The notes beneath the pieces were generated by a model that was not told the DNA's origin, did not search any database, and saw only the letters and a program-made list of their open reading frames with translations. 64,000 nucleotides of DNA from CAVXNP01 sp963763305 (GTDB lineage: Bacteria > Pseudomonadota > Gammaproteobacteria > Xanthomonadales > Rhodanobacteraceae). Both the position numbers and the translations under genes were made by a program. Positions 47,891 through 57,755 of this stretch are shown one piece after another (position 1 is the stretch's first letter; each line of letters opens with the position of its first letter). Location of the stretch: NCBI GenBank assembly GCA_963763305.1, contig CAVXNP010000001.1:1240001-1304000 (forward strand), written 5' to 3'.

Positions 47891-47957
47891 ATCCCGAATC
47901 CCGAATCCCGTATCCCCAATCCCAATCCCCAATCCCCAATCCCGCATCCCGAATCCC
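47891..47957. repeat. Heptamer microsatellite (ATCCCGA/ATCCCCA)n
   Basis: About nine imperfect copies of a 7-bp unit ATCCCGA or ATCCCCA, sitting between the REP array and the GH20 gene. Such heptamers change copy number easily. Confidence 0.85.
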
Positions 47958-48116
47958 GGAGCCTGAATCCCGCGGCCCGGAAGACCCAGACCGCGCAGGC
48001 ACCGAAGTGCCTGAAGCTCCCGCGGCAGCGCGGTCGATGGCCACGCCTACGCCCTCCCTTCGCCCACCCTACGACCGTCCAAGCGGCCGGCCTACGGCCA
48101 GCCGGCGCCCTGGCGT

Positions 48117-50437
48117 TCACCGGGCCGGCGCCTCCTGCAGCGCGACGCGGTCGAAGGCGTAGATGGGGCCGTCGCTGGGCGCCGCGATCACCATGCACAG
48201 GTCGTGCGCACCCGGTGGGGGCGACAGCGGCGCGTGCAACGCGAAGCGCCGCGGCGCACTGGCCGGATCAGGCAACGGCCAGTGCGCAAGCAGCGGACCG
48301 TCGCACTGGTCGGCATGCACCTGCAATTCGCCATGCGCGGTGGCCGCCGGGTACTTCGCCACCTGGTACGCCTGGTGCCCCAGCTGGTAATTGCGCGGCA
48401 GCCGCGCCAACGCAACCTGGATGCCATCGATCCCGTCCAGCGGCGCCTGCTCCCACATCTGGCAGCTGTTGAACAGGTTGATCGTGTAGACCGGCGTCAG
48501 CGAGGTGGCGTCCGGCAGCGGTTGCACACGCAGCCGCAACGGGCTGCCGGGGCAGTTGACCAGTTCGCCACCGGACCGGGTCAGCAGCCGGGCACGGCTC
48601 AGCACGCGGCTGCGCGTGGCGGCCAGCACGCTGCCATCGGGCGCCAGGGTCAGGGCACGCACGGTGGCCGGCAGCGGCACGGCGAACGGCGCGGTGTAAG
48701 GCGGCGAGTCCGGTCCGGGCTGGCTGCCGTCCACGGTGTAGCGGAAGCGCCCGAAGTCCGCCTGGTCGGCCAGCGTCACCACCGCCTGGCCGGTGGCCAG
48801 CGCGGCGGCGCGGTCGACCTGGATGTCCGCGGCGAAGGCGCTGTCGGCATACGCGATGCCGGCCCTGCGGTAGCGCGCCAGTTGCGCGGGCAGGCGGCCG
48901 AGAAAGTTGCGCCAGTCGCGCCGCTGCGGGGGTGTCCAGACGGCCTCGGCCAGCGCATCCAGCCGCGGGAACACCGCGTGCTCGATGTGCGCCATGCTGG
49001 GCATGTGCTCGGTCCAGACGCTGGCCTGGGCACCGAGTATGTGCGCGGCCCGCTTCGGATCCAGCGCTGGCGGCATCGGCTCGAACGCGTACACGTCGGC
49101 CAGGCTCTGCACCGGCACCCGGCCGGTGGTCTCGTCCAGACGGTCGCTCTGCAGCTGGTCGAAATACAGCTGCGGCGACGGCGACAGCACCACGTCGTGC
49201 CCCTGCCCGGCCGCCTTCACCGCGCCCTCGGTGCCCGCCACGACATCACCACGGCGTCGCTCGGCACGTCGCTGCCGAGGATGTCCTCCCAACCGATCAT
49301 CTGCCGGCCGTGCGCCTGCAGGTAGCGGCCCAACTGGCCGATCATCCAGCCCTGCAGCTGCTCCTCGTCGGCCAGGCCCAGCGCGTGGATGCGCGCCTGG
49401 GCTTGCCCCGATGTCAGCCACTGGTCCTTGACCGCCTCGTCGCCACCCAGGTGGATGTCGTGCGACGGGAACAGCGCCATCACTTCGTCCAGCACGTTTT
49501 CCAGGAAGGTGATGGTGTTCGGCTGGGCGTTGAACAACCAGCGGTGCACGCCCCAGTCGGGCGACACCGGCGGGCGCGTGCCGGTGACGCCCAGCCATGG
49601 ATAGGCGGCCACTGCGGCCTGCGCGTGCCCGGGCAGGTCGATCTCCGGCACGATGGTGATGTAGCGCGCGGCGGCATAGCGCACCAGTTGGCGGATCTGC
49701 TCCTGGGTGTAGAAACCACCGTAGCGCTTAGGCTCGCCATCCCGGCCGGCATCCGGTGGCGTGCGCCAGGCGCCGATCCGGGTCAGCGCCGGATATTGCT
49801 TGATCTGGATGCGCCAGCCCTGGTCGTCGGTGAGATGCCAGTGCAGCACGTTGAGCTTGTGCGCGGCCATCTGGTCGAGCAGCAGGCGGATCTGCGCGGG
49901 CGTCTGGAAGTGTCGTACGGAATCGAGCATCAGGCCGCGCCAGGCGAATCGGGGCGCATCGCTCACCCGCATCGCCGGTACCGTGAGGCCCGGACCGGAG
50001 GTGAGCGCCTGCCACAACGTCACCGAACCGTAGAACAGTCCCTGCGCCGTGGAGGCACGGATGTGGATCTGGTCCGGCTCGACATCCAGCCGGTAGGCCT
50101 CCTCGCCGCGCACGGACGGGTCGATCTCCAGATGCACCGCATCGGTGGCCGCGCCCACTTCGGCGATCGACAGGCGCAGTCCACGACTGGCCTTGACCCG
50201 CGCGGCGAACAGCTCGGCCACCTGTCGCACAGAGGCATTGTCAGGTGGCACCACCAGCCAGGTGCTGGTGCTGAAGGTGTACGTGCCCGGCTGTGGCTGC
50301 ATCTCGGCCACCTGCGGAATCAGCGACAGCGGCGCCGGCGGCGAGCGGACAGGCATGCCTGTACACGCGCCCAGCAGCAGTGCGGCCAACCCCGGGAACA
50401 GGCGCAGCGGGCGATGACGTGGCGCGATATCGATCAT
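48117..50437 (-). CDS. Beta-N-acetylhexosaminidase, GH20 lipoprotein (one frameshift near 49240)
   Basis: About 773 aa when repaired. The lipobox LLGAC places the acylated Cys at residue 25. A GH20b N-terminal domain (about 35-160) precedes the GH20 TIM barrel: RGLMLDSVRHF (168-177), HWHLTDDQGWRI (199-210), EIDLPGHAQA, and the catalytic pair Asp333-Glu334 in HLGGDEAVKDQW. The C-terminal part holds a chitobiase-like domain (FRYTVDGSQPGP) and a further beta-sandwich. The frame breaks after MSWR; adding one G at about 49240 restores WRGTEGAVKAAGQG and 774 codons. It removes terminal GlcNAc from chitooligosaccharides or glycans at the cell envelope. Divergent from nagA, which deacetylates the product after phosphorylation. 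Confidence 0.9.
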
Positions 50438-50729
50438 GGAAGGCATTCCCGGAAAGCTGGCGTGCATGCTGCCACGTGGCCTGGTGACTCTAAAGCAACG
50501 GCGATCCGCCACGCGGCGCCCGGTGCACGCCGGCGTGGCTGTCCCCGACACCGGATCGGGGTACGCTCGCGCAGACCGACCGGTTGCGCAGGGCGCACGG
50601 GCGCTGGCGCCTGCGCCGAACCTGCGATGCCGGGTCGCCAACACCGTGTCATCGCGCCCCGCAGCCATGGCGCGCGGCTACGATGCAGTCGTTCCCGCCG
50701 CATCCACGCAAGCTTACGGAGACGCATTG
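50438..50729. promoter_or_regulatory. Divergent promoter region of the hexosaminidase and nagA genes
   Basis: A 292-bp gap between divergently transcribed amino-sugar genes, so it holds both promoters and any shared operator. I could not identify a specific operator by eye. Confidence 0.45.
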
Positions 50730-51896
50730 ATGATCGACTCACCCGCGCTGCTGGCCCTGGTCAACGGTCGCATCCTGACCGAGGACGGCCTGCGCGCCGA
50801 CCGGGCAGTACTCGTGCAGGGTGAGCGGATCCTGGCGCTGGTGGCCAGCGACGACCCGCGACTGGCCGCCGCCGTGCCGCACGACCTGCACGGCCAACTG
50901 CTGCTGCCCGGCTTCATCGACGTACAGGTCAACGGCGGCGGCGGGCTGCTTTTCAACGACGCGCCCACGGTGGATACCTTGCGCCGCATCGCCGCCGCGC
51001 ACCGGCGCTTCGGTACCACCGGCCTGCTGCCCACGCTGATCACCGATACCGCCGAGGTGATGCACGCGGCGCTGGCGGCGGTGGACGAGGCGATCGCGCA
51101 GGGTGTGCCGGGCATTCTGGGCATTCATCTGGAAGGCCCGTTCCTGGCGACCGCGCGCAAGGGCATCCACGATGCGGCGTTGTTCCGCACGATCGACCAG
51201 GCCGACCTTGCCGCGCTCAGCGCACCACACCGTGGCGTGGTGATGCTCACCGTGGCACCCGAGCAGATCGCCGCCGCGACCCTTCGCCAGCTGGCCAGGG
51301 CGGGCATCCGCGTGGTGGCCGGCCATACCGCGGCCGACTACGCAACCACGCGCGCCGCGCTGGACGCGGGCCTGTGCGGCTTCACCCATCTGTTCAACGC
51401 GATGACGCCGCTGGGCAGCCGCGAGCCCGGCGTGGTCGGCGCCGCGCTGGACGATCCGCACAGCTGGTGCGGGCTGATCGCGGACGGCCACCACGTGCAC
51501 CCGGCCAGCCTGCGCGTGGCGATCGCCGCCAAGGCCCGCGGCAAGTGCGTGCTGGTCACCGACGCGATGCCGCCGGTGGGCGCCGACACGCCCGACTACA
51601 TGTTGAACGGCCAGCCCATCCGCGTGCGCGACGGCGTCTGCCGGAACGAGGCAGGCGTGCTGGCAGGGTCCGCGCTGGACATGGCCACAGCGGTGCGCCA
51701 TGCGGTTCAGTGGCTGGGACTGTCGCTGGACGAGGCCTCGCGCATGGCCAGCGCCTACCCGGCCGCCTGGCTGGGCCTGGAGCAACGGCAGGGCCGGATG
51801 CTGGCCGGCCAGCGCGCCGACTTCGCGGTGCTCGACGATGCTCTGGTGGTGCACCAGACCTGGATCGGCGGCGTGCCGTACGACAGCCAGCCATAA
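50730..51896 (+). CDS. nagA: N-acetylglucosamine-6-phosphate deacetylase
   Basis: 388-aa amidohydrolase. Motifs are: LPGFIDVQVNGGGG near 59-72, Glu135 in GIHLEGPF (metal), His199 in VAGHTAA and His220 in THLFNAMTPL (metal), HH in ADGHHVHP, and the catalytic Asp278 in LVTDAM. It converts GlcNAc-6-P to GlcN-6-P and acetate in the cytosol. ATG 50730 is preceded by TTACGGAGACGC; the frame is open far upstream but that part is Arg-rich and lacks homology. Divergent from the GH20 lipoprotein, so the two define a small GlcNAc-scavenging locus. No nagB or transporter is adjacent. Confidence 0.94.
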   Translation: MIDSPALLALVNGRILTEDGLRADRAVLVQGERILALVASDDPRLAAAVPHDLHGQLLLPGFIDVQVNGGGGLLFNDAPTVDTLRRIAAAHRRFGTTGLLPTLITDTAEVMHAALAAVDEAIAQGVPGILGIHLEGPFLATARKGIHDAALFRTIDQADLAALSAPHRGVVMLTVAPEQIAAATLRQLARAGIRVVAGHTAADYATTRAALDAGLCGFTHLFNAMTPLGSREPGVVGAALDDPHSWCGLIADGHHVHPASLRVAIAAKARGKCVLVTDAMPPVGADTPDYMLNGQPIRVRDGVCRNEAGVLAGSALDMATAVRHAVQWLGLSLDEASRMASAYPAAWLGLEQRQGRMLAGQRADFAVLDDALVVHQTWIGGVPYDSQP

Positions 51897-52004
51897 CGCC
51901 TCCGCCCGCAGCGCATGCCGGCAGTGAGAGCCGGGCAGCATGGGTTGGTCCACGGCCCCGCGGAACGACCCATCACCGCCCCCGCAGCCGCGCACCCAGG
52001 GCAA

Positions 52005-52400
52005 GATGGATCCCCGCGTTCGCGAGGATGACGACCATGGGGCAGCCTGGCAGTCCGGGGCGCAGCCAAACGTCGTCTGCTTACGTGGGGCAGCCTGGCC
52101 GTCCGGGGTGCAGCCACATGCCGCCTGCTTACCTGGGCGTCATTCCCGCGAAGGCGGGAATCCACCCTGATCTTGCGGAAAAAGCAGGATGGATCCCCGC
52201 GTTCGCGAGGATGACGACCATGGGGCAGCCTGGCAGTCCGGGGCGCAGCCAAACGCCGTCTGCTTACGTGGGGCAGCCTGGCCGTCCGGGGTGCAGCCAC
52301 ATGCCGCCTGCTTACCTGGGCGTCATTCCCGCGAACGCGGGAATCCACCTTGATCTTGCGGAAAATGAAAGATGGTCCCCGCGTTCGCGAGGATGCCGAC
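52005..52400. repeat. 184-bp tandem direct repeat, about 2.2 copies
   Basis: ATGGATCCCCGCGTTCGCGA begins copies at 52005 and 52189, and a partial third at 52372 (one base lost: GGTCC). Each full unit also contains the inverted element ATTCCCGCGAA-GCGGGAAT and two related GCAGCCTGGC-GTCCGGGG submotifs. It is intergenic between nagA and mutM, which converge. No coding function is credible despite open frames. Confidence 0.88.
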
Positions 52401-52489
52401 CGTGGGGCATGGGGCCCATCCGAACAAAGGTCTGGCCCCTGAGCCACGGCGCCAAAGGCATGGCGACGGCGGGTGCTCTTGCCTCCGAC

Positions 52490-53317
52490 TCAGCGCTGGC
52501 AGGTGGGGCACCAGAAGGTGGAGCGCTGGCCCAGGGTCACCTGCCGGATCGGTGTGACGCACACGCGGCACGGTTCGCCGACGCGGCCGTAGACGTTGAG
52601 CTCGCGGAAGAAGTAGCCAGGCGCGCCGTCGGGGTTGAGGAAGTCGCGCAAGGTGGTACCGCCGCGCTCGATCGCCCAGGCCAGGATGCGCTTGACCTCG
52701 GTGGCCAGGCGGGCATAGCGGGCGCGCGAGACCTTGCCGGCCGCGCGGCGCGGATCGATGCCGGCGGCGAACAAGGCTTCGCTGGCGTAGATGTTGCCCA
52801 CCCCGACCACCACCGCGTTGTCCATCAGGAACAGCTTCACCGCTGCGCTCCTGCCGCGCGACAGATGCCACAGCAGGTCGCCGTCGAAATCGTCGGTGAG
52901 CGGCTCCGGGCCCAGCCGCGCCAGCAGCGGATGCCGCTCGCCCGGTGCCTGCCACAGCAGGCAGCCGAACCGGCGCGGGTCGGTGAAGCGCAGCACCCGC
53001 GGCCCGCTGCCCGGGATCGGCGCCAGCGCGATGTCGACGTGGTCGTGGGGACCCAGCGGGGCATCCGGCGGCAGCACCCGCAGCATGCCGCTCATGCCCA
53101 GGTGCAACAGCGCACTGCCGGCGGCGGTGTGCAGCAGCAGGTATTTCGCGCGACGCTCGACCGCATCGATCCGCTGTCCGGGCAACAGCGCGCTTACTTC
53201 GGACGGAATCGGCCAGCGCAGGTCCGGCCGGCGCAGGGTGACCGCGGTGATTTCGCGGCCGACCACGTGCGGCTCGATACCGCGGCGTGTGGTCTCGACC
53301 TCGGGAAGCTCAGGCAT
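52490..53317 (-). CDS. mutM: Formamidopyrimidine-DNA glycosylase
   Basis: 275 aa. It begins with the invariant MPELPEVETTRRG, where Pro2 and Glu3 form the catalytic N-terminus after Met removal. Lys58 lies in RRAKYLLL, GMSGML follows, then the helix-two-turn-helix (DNAVVVGVGNIYASEALF) and a C-terminal zinc finger CRVC...CPTC. It excises 8-oxoguanine and other oxidised purines. ATG 53317 overlaps the end of gnd by 8 bp, so the two are translationally coupled. Confidence 0.95.
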   Translation of the reverse strand: MPELPEVETTRRGIEPHVVGREITAVTLRRPDLRWPIPSEVSALLPGQRIDAVERRAKYLLLHTAAGSALLHLGMSGMLRVLPPDAPLGPHDHVDIALAPIPGSGPRVLRFTDPRRFGCLLWQAPGERHPLLARLGPEPLTDDFDGDLLWHLSRGRSAAVKLFLMDNAVVVGVGNIYASEALFAAGIDPRRAAGKVSRARYARLATEVKRILAWAIERGGTTLRDFLNPDGAPGYFFRELNVYGRVGEPCRVCVTPIRQVTLGQRSTFWCPTCQR

Positions 53318-54734
53318 CGGGCGGCGATTCCCACTCGGCGTGGAAGTTGCCCGGCTGGTCGATGCGCTCGAACGTGTGCGCACCGAAGTAGTCGCGCTGC
53401 GCCTGCAGCAGGTTGGCCGGCAGCTGCGCGCTGCGGTAGCCGTCGAAGTAGGCGATCGCCGAGGCAAAGCACGGCACCGGCACGCCGGCCTGCACCGCGC
53501 GCATGACCACCTCGCGCAGGGCCGCCTGGTAGCGCGTGGCGATGTCGTCGAAGTACGGATCCAGCAGCAGGTTGTCCAGCTTCGGATGGGCGCGGTAGGC
53601 GGCGGTGATCTTGTCCAGGAAACGCGCGCGGATAATGCAGCCGGCGCGGAAGATGCCGGCGATGCTGCCGTAGTCGAAGTCCCAGTGGTAGACCTCCGCC
53701 GCCGCCCGCAACTGGGCGAAGCCCTGCGCGTAGGAGATCAGCTTGCTCAGATACAGCGCCCGCCGCACCGCCTCGACGAAGGCCTCGCGGTCGCCGTCGA
53801 ACGGCGCGCGCGCCGCCGTCGGGAAGCGCTCGGCGGCGGCCACCCGCTGGCTCTTGAGGATGGACAGCCCGCGCGCGTACACCGCCTCGGTGATCAGCGG
53901 CAGCGGCACGTTCAGCTCCAGTGCGCTCTGCCCGGTCCAGCGACCGGTGCCCTTCTGCGCGGCGCGGTCCAGGATCATGTCGACCAGATCGTTGCCTGTG
54001 TCTGGATCCTTGCGGGTGAAGATGCGCGAGGTGATCTCGATCAGGTAGCTGTCCAGCTCCCCCTCGTTCCAGTCGGCGTACACCTGCGACAGCTCGGCGT
54101 TGGACAGGCCCAGTACCTGCTTGAGCATGGCGTAGCTCTCGGCGATCAGTTGCATGTCGCCGTACTCGATGCCGTTGTGCACCATCTTCACGTAGTGGCC
54201 GGCGCCGTCGGTGCCCATCCAGGCCACGCAGGGTTCGCCGTCGGGCGCGCGGGCAGCGATCTGGGTAAGGATCGGGGCGACCGCGTCGTACGCCTGGCGC
54301 GGGCCACCGGGCATGATCGAGGGACCGTGCAGCGCCCCTTCCTCGCCGCCGGAGACACCGCAACCGATGAAGGCGATGCCCTTTTCGCGCAGCTGCCGCT
54401 CGCGCCGGATGGTGTCCTTGAAGTAACTGTTGCCGCAGTCCATCACGATGTCGCCCGGCTCCAGCAGCGGCACCAGGTTGGCCAGGGTGGAATCGACCGG
54501 GTCGCCGGCGGTGATCATCAGCAGCACCCGCCGCGGCCGCTGCAGCGAGGCGACGAATTGCGGCAGCGTGGCGAACGGCACCAGCTGCCGCCCCGGGTGC
54601 TCGGCCACCACCTGGTCGGTGACCGCCGGCTCGTAGTTGCAGACCGACACCGCATGCCCGCGGCTTTCGATGTTCAGCGCCAGGTTGCGGCCCATCACGC
54701 CCATGCCGTAGACCCCGATCACCTGCTGACTCAT
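53310..54734 (-). CDS. gnd: 6-phosphogluconate dehydrogenase, decarboxylating
   Basis: 474 aa, close to the E. coli enzyme (468). NADP-binding GVYGMGVMGRNLALN is at residues 7-21, GCGVSGGEEGALHGPSIMPGG around 127-147, and the catalytic Lys and His-Asn in KMVHNGIEYGDMQLIAE. The C-terminal helical domain ends HAEWESPPDA. It oxidises 6-phosphogluconate to ribulose-5-phosphate with NADP+ in the pentose phosphate pathway. ATG 54734 has GGGAGCGCACG upstream. Coupling to mutM links NADPH supply with oxidative DNA repair, though this may be incidental. Confidence 0.95.
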   Translation of the reverse strand: MSQQVIGVYGMGVMGRNLALNIESRGHAVSVCNYEPAVTDQVVAEHPGRQLVPFATLPQFVASLQRPRRVLLMITAGDPVDSTLANLVPLLEPGDIVMDCGNSYFKDTIRRERQLREKGIAFIGCGVSGGEEGALHGPSIMPGGPRQAYDAVAPILTQIAARAPDGEPCVAWMGTDGAGHYVKMVHNGIEYGDMQLIAESYAMLKQVLGLSNAELSQVYADWNEGELDSYLIEITSRIFTRKDPDTGNDLVDMILDRAAQKGTGRWTGQSALELNVPLPLITEAVYARGLSILKSQRVAAAERFPTAARAPFDGDREAFVEAVRRALYLSKLISYAQGFAQLRAAAEVYHWDFDYGSIAGIFRAGCIIRARFLDKITAAYRAHPKLDNLLLDPYFDDIATRYQAALREVVMRAVQAGVPVPCFASAIAYFDGYRSAQLPANLLQAQRDYFGAHTFERIDQPGNFHAEWESPPDA

Positions 54735-54894
54735 CGTGCGCTCCCGTGTGACGTATCCACAGCATATGGGGCGGCCGGCGGCGTGTCGCAAGCGTGAGGG
54801 AACGCGCGCGCCGCCCGCGATGCGGGCACGAGCGGCCGTGCCGGTGCAGGCCTCGGTGCGCGCGGCGGCGATGGGGGCGCGGGCGTTGCGCAAT

Positions 54895-54963
54895 GTGGGC
54901 TTGAGCCCACCGGCTTCTCCACTTTTGCGCTCCGTTGGCCGGGTGGGCTCAAGCCCACCCTAC
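54895..54963. repeat. Pair of inverted REP palindromes (TTGAG variant)
   Basis: GTGGGCTTGAGCCCAC and GGTGGGCTCAAGCCCACC face each other over about 35 bp in the divergent-to-convergent gap upstream of gnd. The centre is TTGA/TCAA rather than TTCA. Confidence 0.75.
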
Positions 54964-55019
54964 CCCGGTCGCCGCTACGTCCGACTGGCCGAAGGCTTGC
55001 TGCGGCAAGCCAGGCTCTG

Positions 55020-56216
55020 TCAACCGGCCGGGATCCCCAGCACCACCACGGCCAGCGCCAGCAACGCGCCCAGCGCGAACAGCGACTGTCGCCACCACTG
55101 CCCTCGCGCCAGCGCAACGGCCAGCACGCACTGCATCAGATAGTAGGCGGCAAAACCGCGGCTGGCGAAGGCGATGATGGCGAAGATGTCCGCGCTCCAG
55201 GTCAGCGCCAGCGTGGCCAGGGTGATGCCCAGGTAGGCCATCGACGCCGGCACGCGCCCGCCGGTGAGCTCGGTCAGCAGGCCGCCGGCGCCGCCCATGT
55301 CGGCCACCGCCGCCGACAGCTGCGAAGCCAGCGCCGCCAGCACCAGCAGCGGGCCGAGCACGCCGGCGACGCGACCGACGATGTCGATGATGGCCGTCTC
55401 CGCGGCGGCGTTGACGGTGCCGGCGTGGATGTGCGGCAGTACCAGCGCGATGAACAGCACATAGATTCCGGTGGACAGCAATTGCGCCCGGCGCATGCTG
55501 CGGATGCGCGTGGCGGCATCGTATTCGCGACCCAGAAAGCGCGAGGTCTCGAAGCCCTGCACCAGGATCACGCAGCCGAGCAGCACCCGCAGCACATGGC
55601 CCGCGCCGCCGGCTTCGACCGCCAGCGGTGCATGCGCTGGGGGTGTCCACAGCAGCACCGCGCCCAGCGCGGCCAGCACGCCGGCGATCACCGCCAGCTT
55701 GAAGCTGACCGCCAGCACCTCGACCCGCTCGATGCCGCGGAACCCGCGCACATAGCCGAGCGCCCCCAGCGCCAGCACGATCACGCTGGTGGCGATCCGA
55801 GCCAGGGTCGGGTCGACCACGCCGAGCCCCTTGAGCAGGTAGGCACCGAGCAGGTTGAGGTAGTAGCTGACCGAGATGAAGTAGGCCAGCACCAGCGCCA
55901 GTTCGGAGAACCGGTCGAACGCCTGCAGCCGTGGATGGCTGTCGCCCTGACGCAGCGGTTCGGCATGCACGATGTTGAAGCGGATCGCCATGCCGAACAG
56001 CCAGGCCAGTGCGCACAGTCCGGCCATCGCCCACGTGGCCCATGGGCCGGCGACCGCCGCCAGGATCGGCCCCACCACCAGGAAGCCCGAGCCGATGATC
56101 GAGGCCAGCGGGGTAACCGTGGCACGCCAGCCCGGGCGCCGGCGCAGGGCCGGCCACAGCAGCACGGCCAGCACCACGGCGGCGCCGGTCAGGGCCAGCA
56201 GGTCCAGTGGCCGCAT
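55020..56216 (-). CDS. APC-superfamily permease-like membrane protein
   Basis: 398 aa with about eleven hydrophobic helices. TPLASIIGSGFLVVGPILAAVAG (residues 35-57) has the glycine-rich, discontinuous first helix of amino-acid/polyamine/organocation transporters, and the ISVSYYLNLLGAYLLKGLG and LGCVILVQGFETSRFLGREYD blocks fit helices 3 and 6 of that fold. Members are secondary transporters; this protein's substrate cannot be told. The first helix is reached only after a basic RRRPGWR loop. It starts 16 bp after the stop of the upstream hypothetical gene, in an operon with tdk. Confidence 0.72.
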   Translation of the reverse strand: MRPLDLLALTGAAVVLAVLLWPALRRRPGWRATVTPLASIIGSGFLVVGPILAAVAGPWATWAMAGLCALAWLFGMAIRFNIVHAEPLRQGDSHPRLQAFDRFSELALVLAYFISVSYYLNLLGAYLLKGLGVVDPTLARIATSVIVLALGALGYVRGFRGIERVEVLAVSFKLAVIAGVLAALGAVLLWTPPAHAPLAVEAGGAGHVLRVLLGCVILVQGFETSRFLGREYDAATRIRSMRRAQLLSTGIYVLFIALVLPHIHAGTVNAAAETAIIDIVGRVAGVLGPLLVLAALASQLSAAVADMGGAGGLLTELTGGRVPASMAYLGITLATLALTWSADIFAIIAFASRGFAAYYLMQCVLAVALARGQWWRQSLFALGALLALAVVVLGIPAG

Positions 56217-56232
56217 GCCCGGATGGCCCGCC

Positions 56233-57012
56233 TTACACCGGCCAGAGGAAGGCGACGTGGGTGTTGTTGAACTGCGGGTCGTCCAGGCTGCCGCCGGGTT
56301 CGGCGGTCAGCGCGCCGGGCAGGCCTTCCACGTCCAGCGTCTGGCCGGCTTCGAAATGCGCGCCCAGCGCCTGCAGTTCGACCAGCCGCTCGCACAGCGC
56401 GCCGGCCGCGCCAGCCTGCCCGTCCGGCACCTGGCGCAGGTCGATGTCCGGACGGCCGAACTTGCGCATGCCGCGGGTGCGCACCCGCGAGCGGTCGGCC
56501 GCGTCGTCGCCGTCCTCGGGGTGGCGCAGGATCAGCACGTGGTTGCGCGGCGGTGCGCCGCCATCGACCAGGTAGTGCCGGCGCCAGCCCTCGGCGTCGA
56601 ACAGGGTCAGGATCTGCGGATCGAGCACCACCGTGCCGCCCACGTCCAGCAGCGCGGCGAGCACGCCCAGGGTGTCGCGCAGGTAGTCCAGCGAATCGCC
56701 GTCGGGCCGCTGCCCGCGCACCACCAGCACCTCCGGCGCGATGCGCGCCTGCTCGTGGATCGCCGGCGTGTCGTCCTTCAGCAGGGCGCCCAGCGCACCG
56801 GCCAGCGGGTAGCCTTCCCACTGGCGCAGCACCGCGTTCTGGAAACGCTGCAGCTCGATGCCCTCGGGCAGGCCGCGGCTGTCGTAGCGGGCCGCCGGAA
56901 TGGCCAGGTCGGTGGCGAACTTGCCGAACACGTAGAACTGCAGCAGCGCGTCGTCGCCCGGGCTCTGCCAGTACGGGCGCGGCCAGCTGGTGGAGTCGGC
57001 TTGTTCGGTCAT
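56233..57012 (-). CDS. Hypothetical protein in the tdk operon
   Basis: 259-aa soluble protein, without signal or TM helices. It begins MTEQADSTSWPRPYWQSPGDDALLQFYVFGKF and has WRRHYLVDGGAPPRNHVLILRHPEDGDD in the centre. A short conserved-looking block, RGMRKFGRPDIDLRQVP, follows near residue 182. I recognise no family. ATG 57012 is preceded by AAGGATTTCGCAC. It lies 29 bp downstream of tdk and 16 bp upstream of the permease, so it is probably cotranscribed with both. Confidence 0.75.
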   Translation of the reverse strand: MTEQADSTSWPRPYWQSPGDDALLQFYVFGKFATDLAIPAARYDSRGLPEGIELQRFQNAVLRQWEGYPLAGALGALLKDDTPAIHEQARIAPEVLVVRGQRPDGDSLDYLRDTLGVLAALLDVGGTVVLDPQILTLFDAEGWRRHYLVDGGAPPRNHVLILRHPEDGDDAADRSRVRTRGMRKFGRPDIDLRQVPDGQAGAAGALCERLVELQALGAHFEAGQTLDVEGLPGALTAEPGGSLDDPQFNNTHVAFLWPV

Positions 57013-57041
57013 GTGCGAAATCCTTGTGGGTGTGCGCAGGC

Positions 57042-57668
57042 CTATTCGCCCAGCGGCAAGATGGGCTGCTGCAGCTCGATCCGGCCCTCGCCCTCGGCGA
57101 TCTTCTTGAACTCGGCGCGGCTGACCGAGACATAGCGGTCGTTGCCGCCGATCTCAACCTGCGGACCCTCGCTGACCGCGCGCCCCTGCTCGTCCACCCG
57201 CACCACCATGGTCGCCTTGCGCCCGCTGTGGCAGATGGTCTTGATCTCTTCGAGGTTGTCGGCCCAGGCCAGCAGGTAGCGGCTGCCCTCGAACAGCTCG
57301 CCGCGGAAATCGGTGCGCAGGCCATAGGCCAGCACCGGGATGTTGAGCCGGTCGACCACGTCGCTGATCTGCCACACCTGCGCCCTGGACAGGAACTGCG
57401 CCTCGTCCACGAACACGCAATGCAGCGGACCGCGCGCGGCGATGTCCGCCTGCACCATGGCGAACAGGTCCGCCTCGCCACCGAAGCGGCGCGCGTTGGC
57501 CTTCAGGCCGATACGCGAAGCGACCACGCCCTCGCCGAAACGGTTGTCCAGCGCCGGGGTCAGGATCAGCGTGCGCATGCCGCGCTCGTGATAGTTGTAC
57601 GCGCTCTGCAGCAGCGTGGTGGTCTTGCCGGCATTCATTGCCGAGTAATAGAAGTAGAGCTTGGCCAT
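57042..57668 (-). CDS. tdk: Thymidine kinase
   Basis: 208-aa class II thymidine kinase. P-loop SAMNAGKTT is at residues 9-17, the Walker B-like VFVDEAQFL carries the catalytic Glu, and the lasso region reads GGNDRYVSVSRAEFKK. The zinc-binding cysteines of Gram-positive and human enzymes are mostly missing here (only ICHSG remains). It phosphorylates thymidine for pyrimidine salvage. ATG 57668 (MAKLYFYYSAMN) fits the family start; the in-frame extension upstream runs into a repeat array and is not coding. It heads the operon with the hypothetical gene and the permease. Confidence 0.95.
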   Translation of the reverse strand: MAKLYFYYSAMNAGKTTTLLQSAYNYHERGMRTLILTPALDNRFGEGVVASRIGLKANARRFGGEADLFAMVQADIAARGPLHCVFVDEAQFLSRAQVWQISDVVDRLNIPVLAYGLRTDFRGELFEGSRYLLAWADNLEEIKTICHSGRKATMVVRVDEQGRAVSEGPQVEIGGNDRYVSVSRAEFKKIAEGEGRIELQQPILPLGE

Positions 57669-57755
57669 GGTGGGAACAGTTGGGGCGCGACGCGCGCTGG
57701 CGCGGTAGTTTGGCACAGGCTCCGCGGCGGCCGCCCGACTTGGGTGGGCGGCCAG

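Noticed and set aside
47461..47957. Possible CRISPR array
   Set aside because: The units are about 115 bp, palindromic and continuous, with no 25-40 bp unique spacers and no cas genes nearby.
51940..52447. Open frames across the 184-bp repeats on both strands
   Set aside because: They consist only of translated repeats (RLPHVSRRRLAAPRTARLPH) and have no gene-like features.
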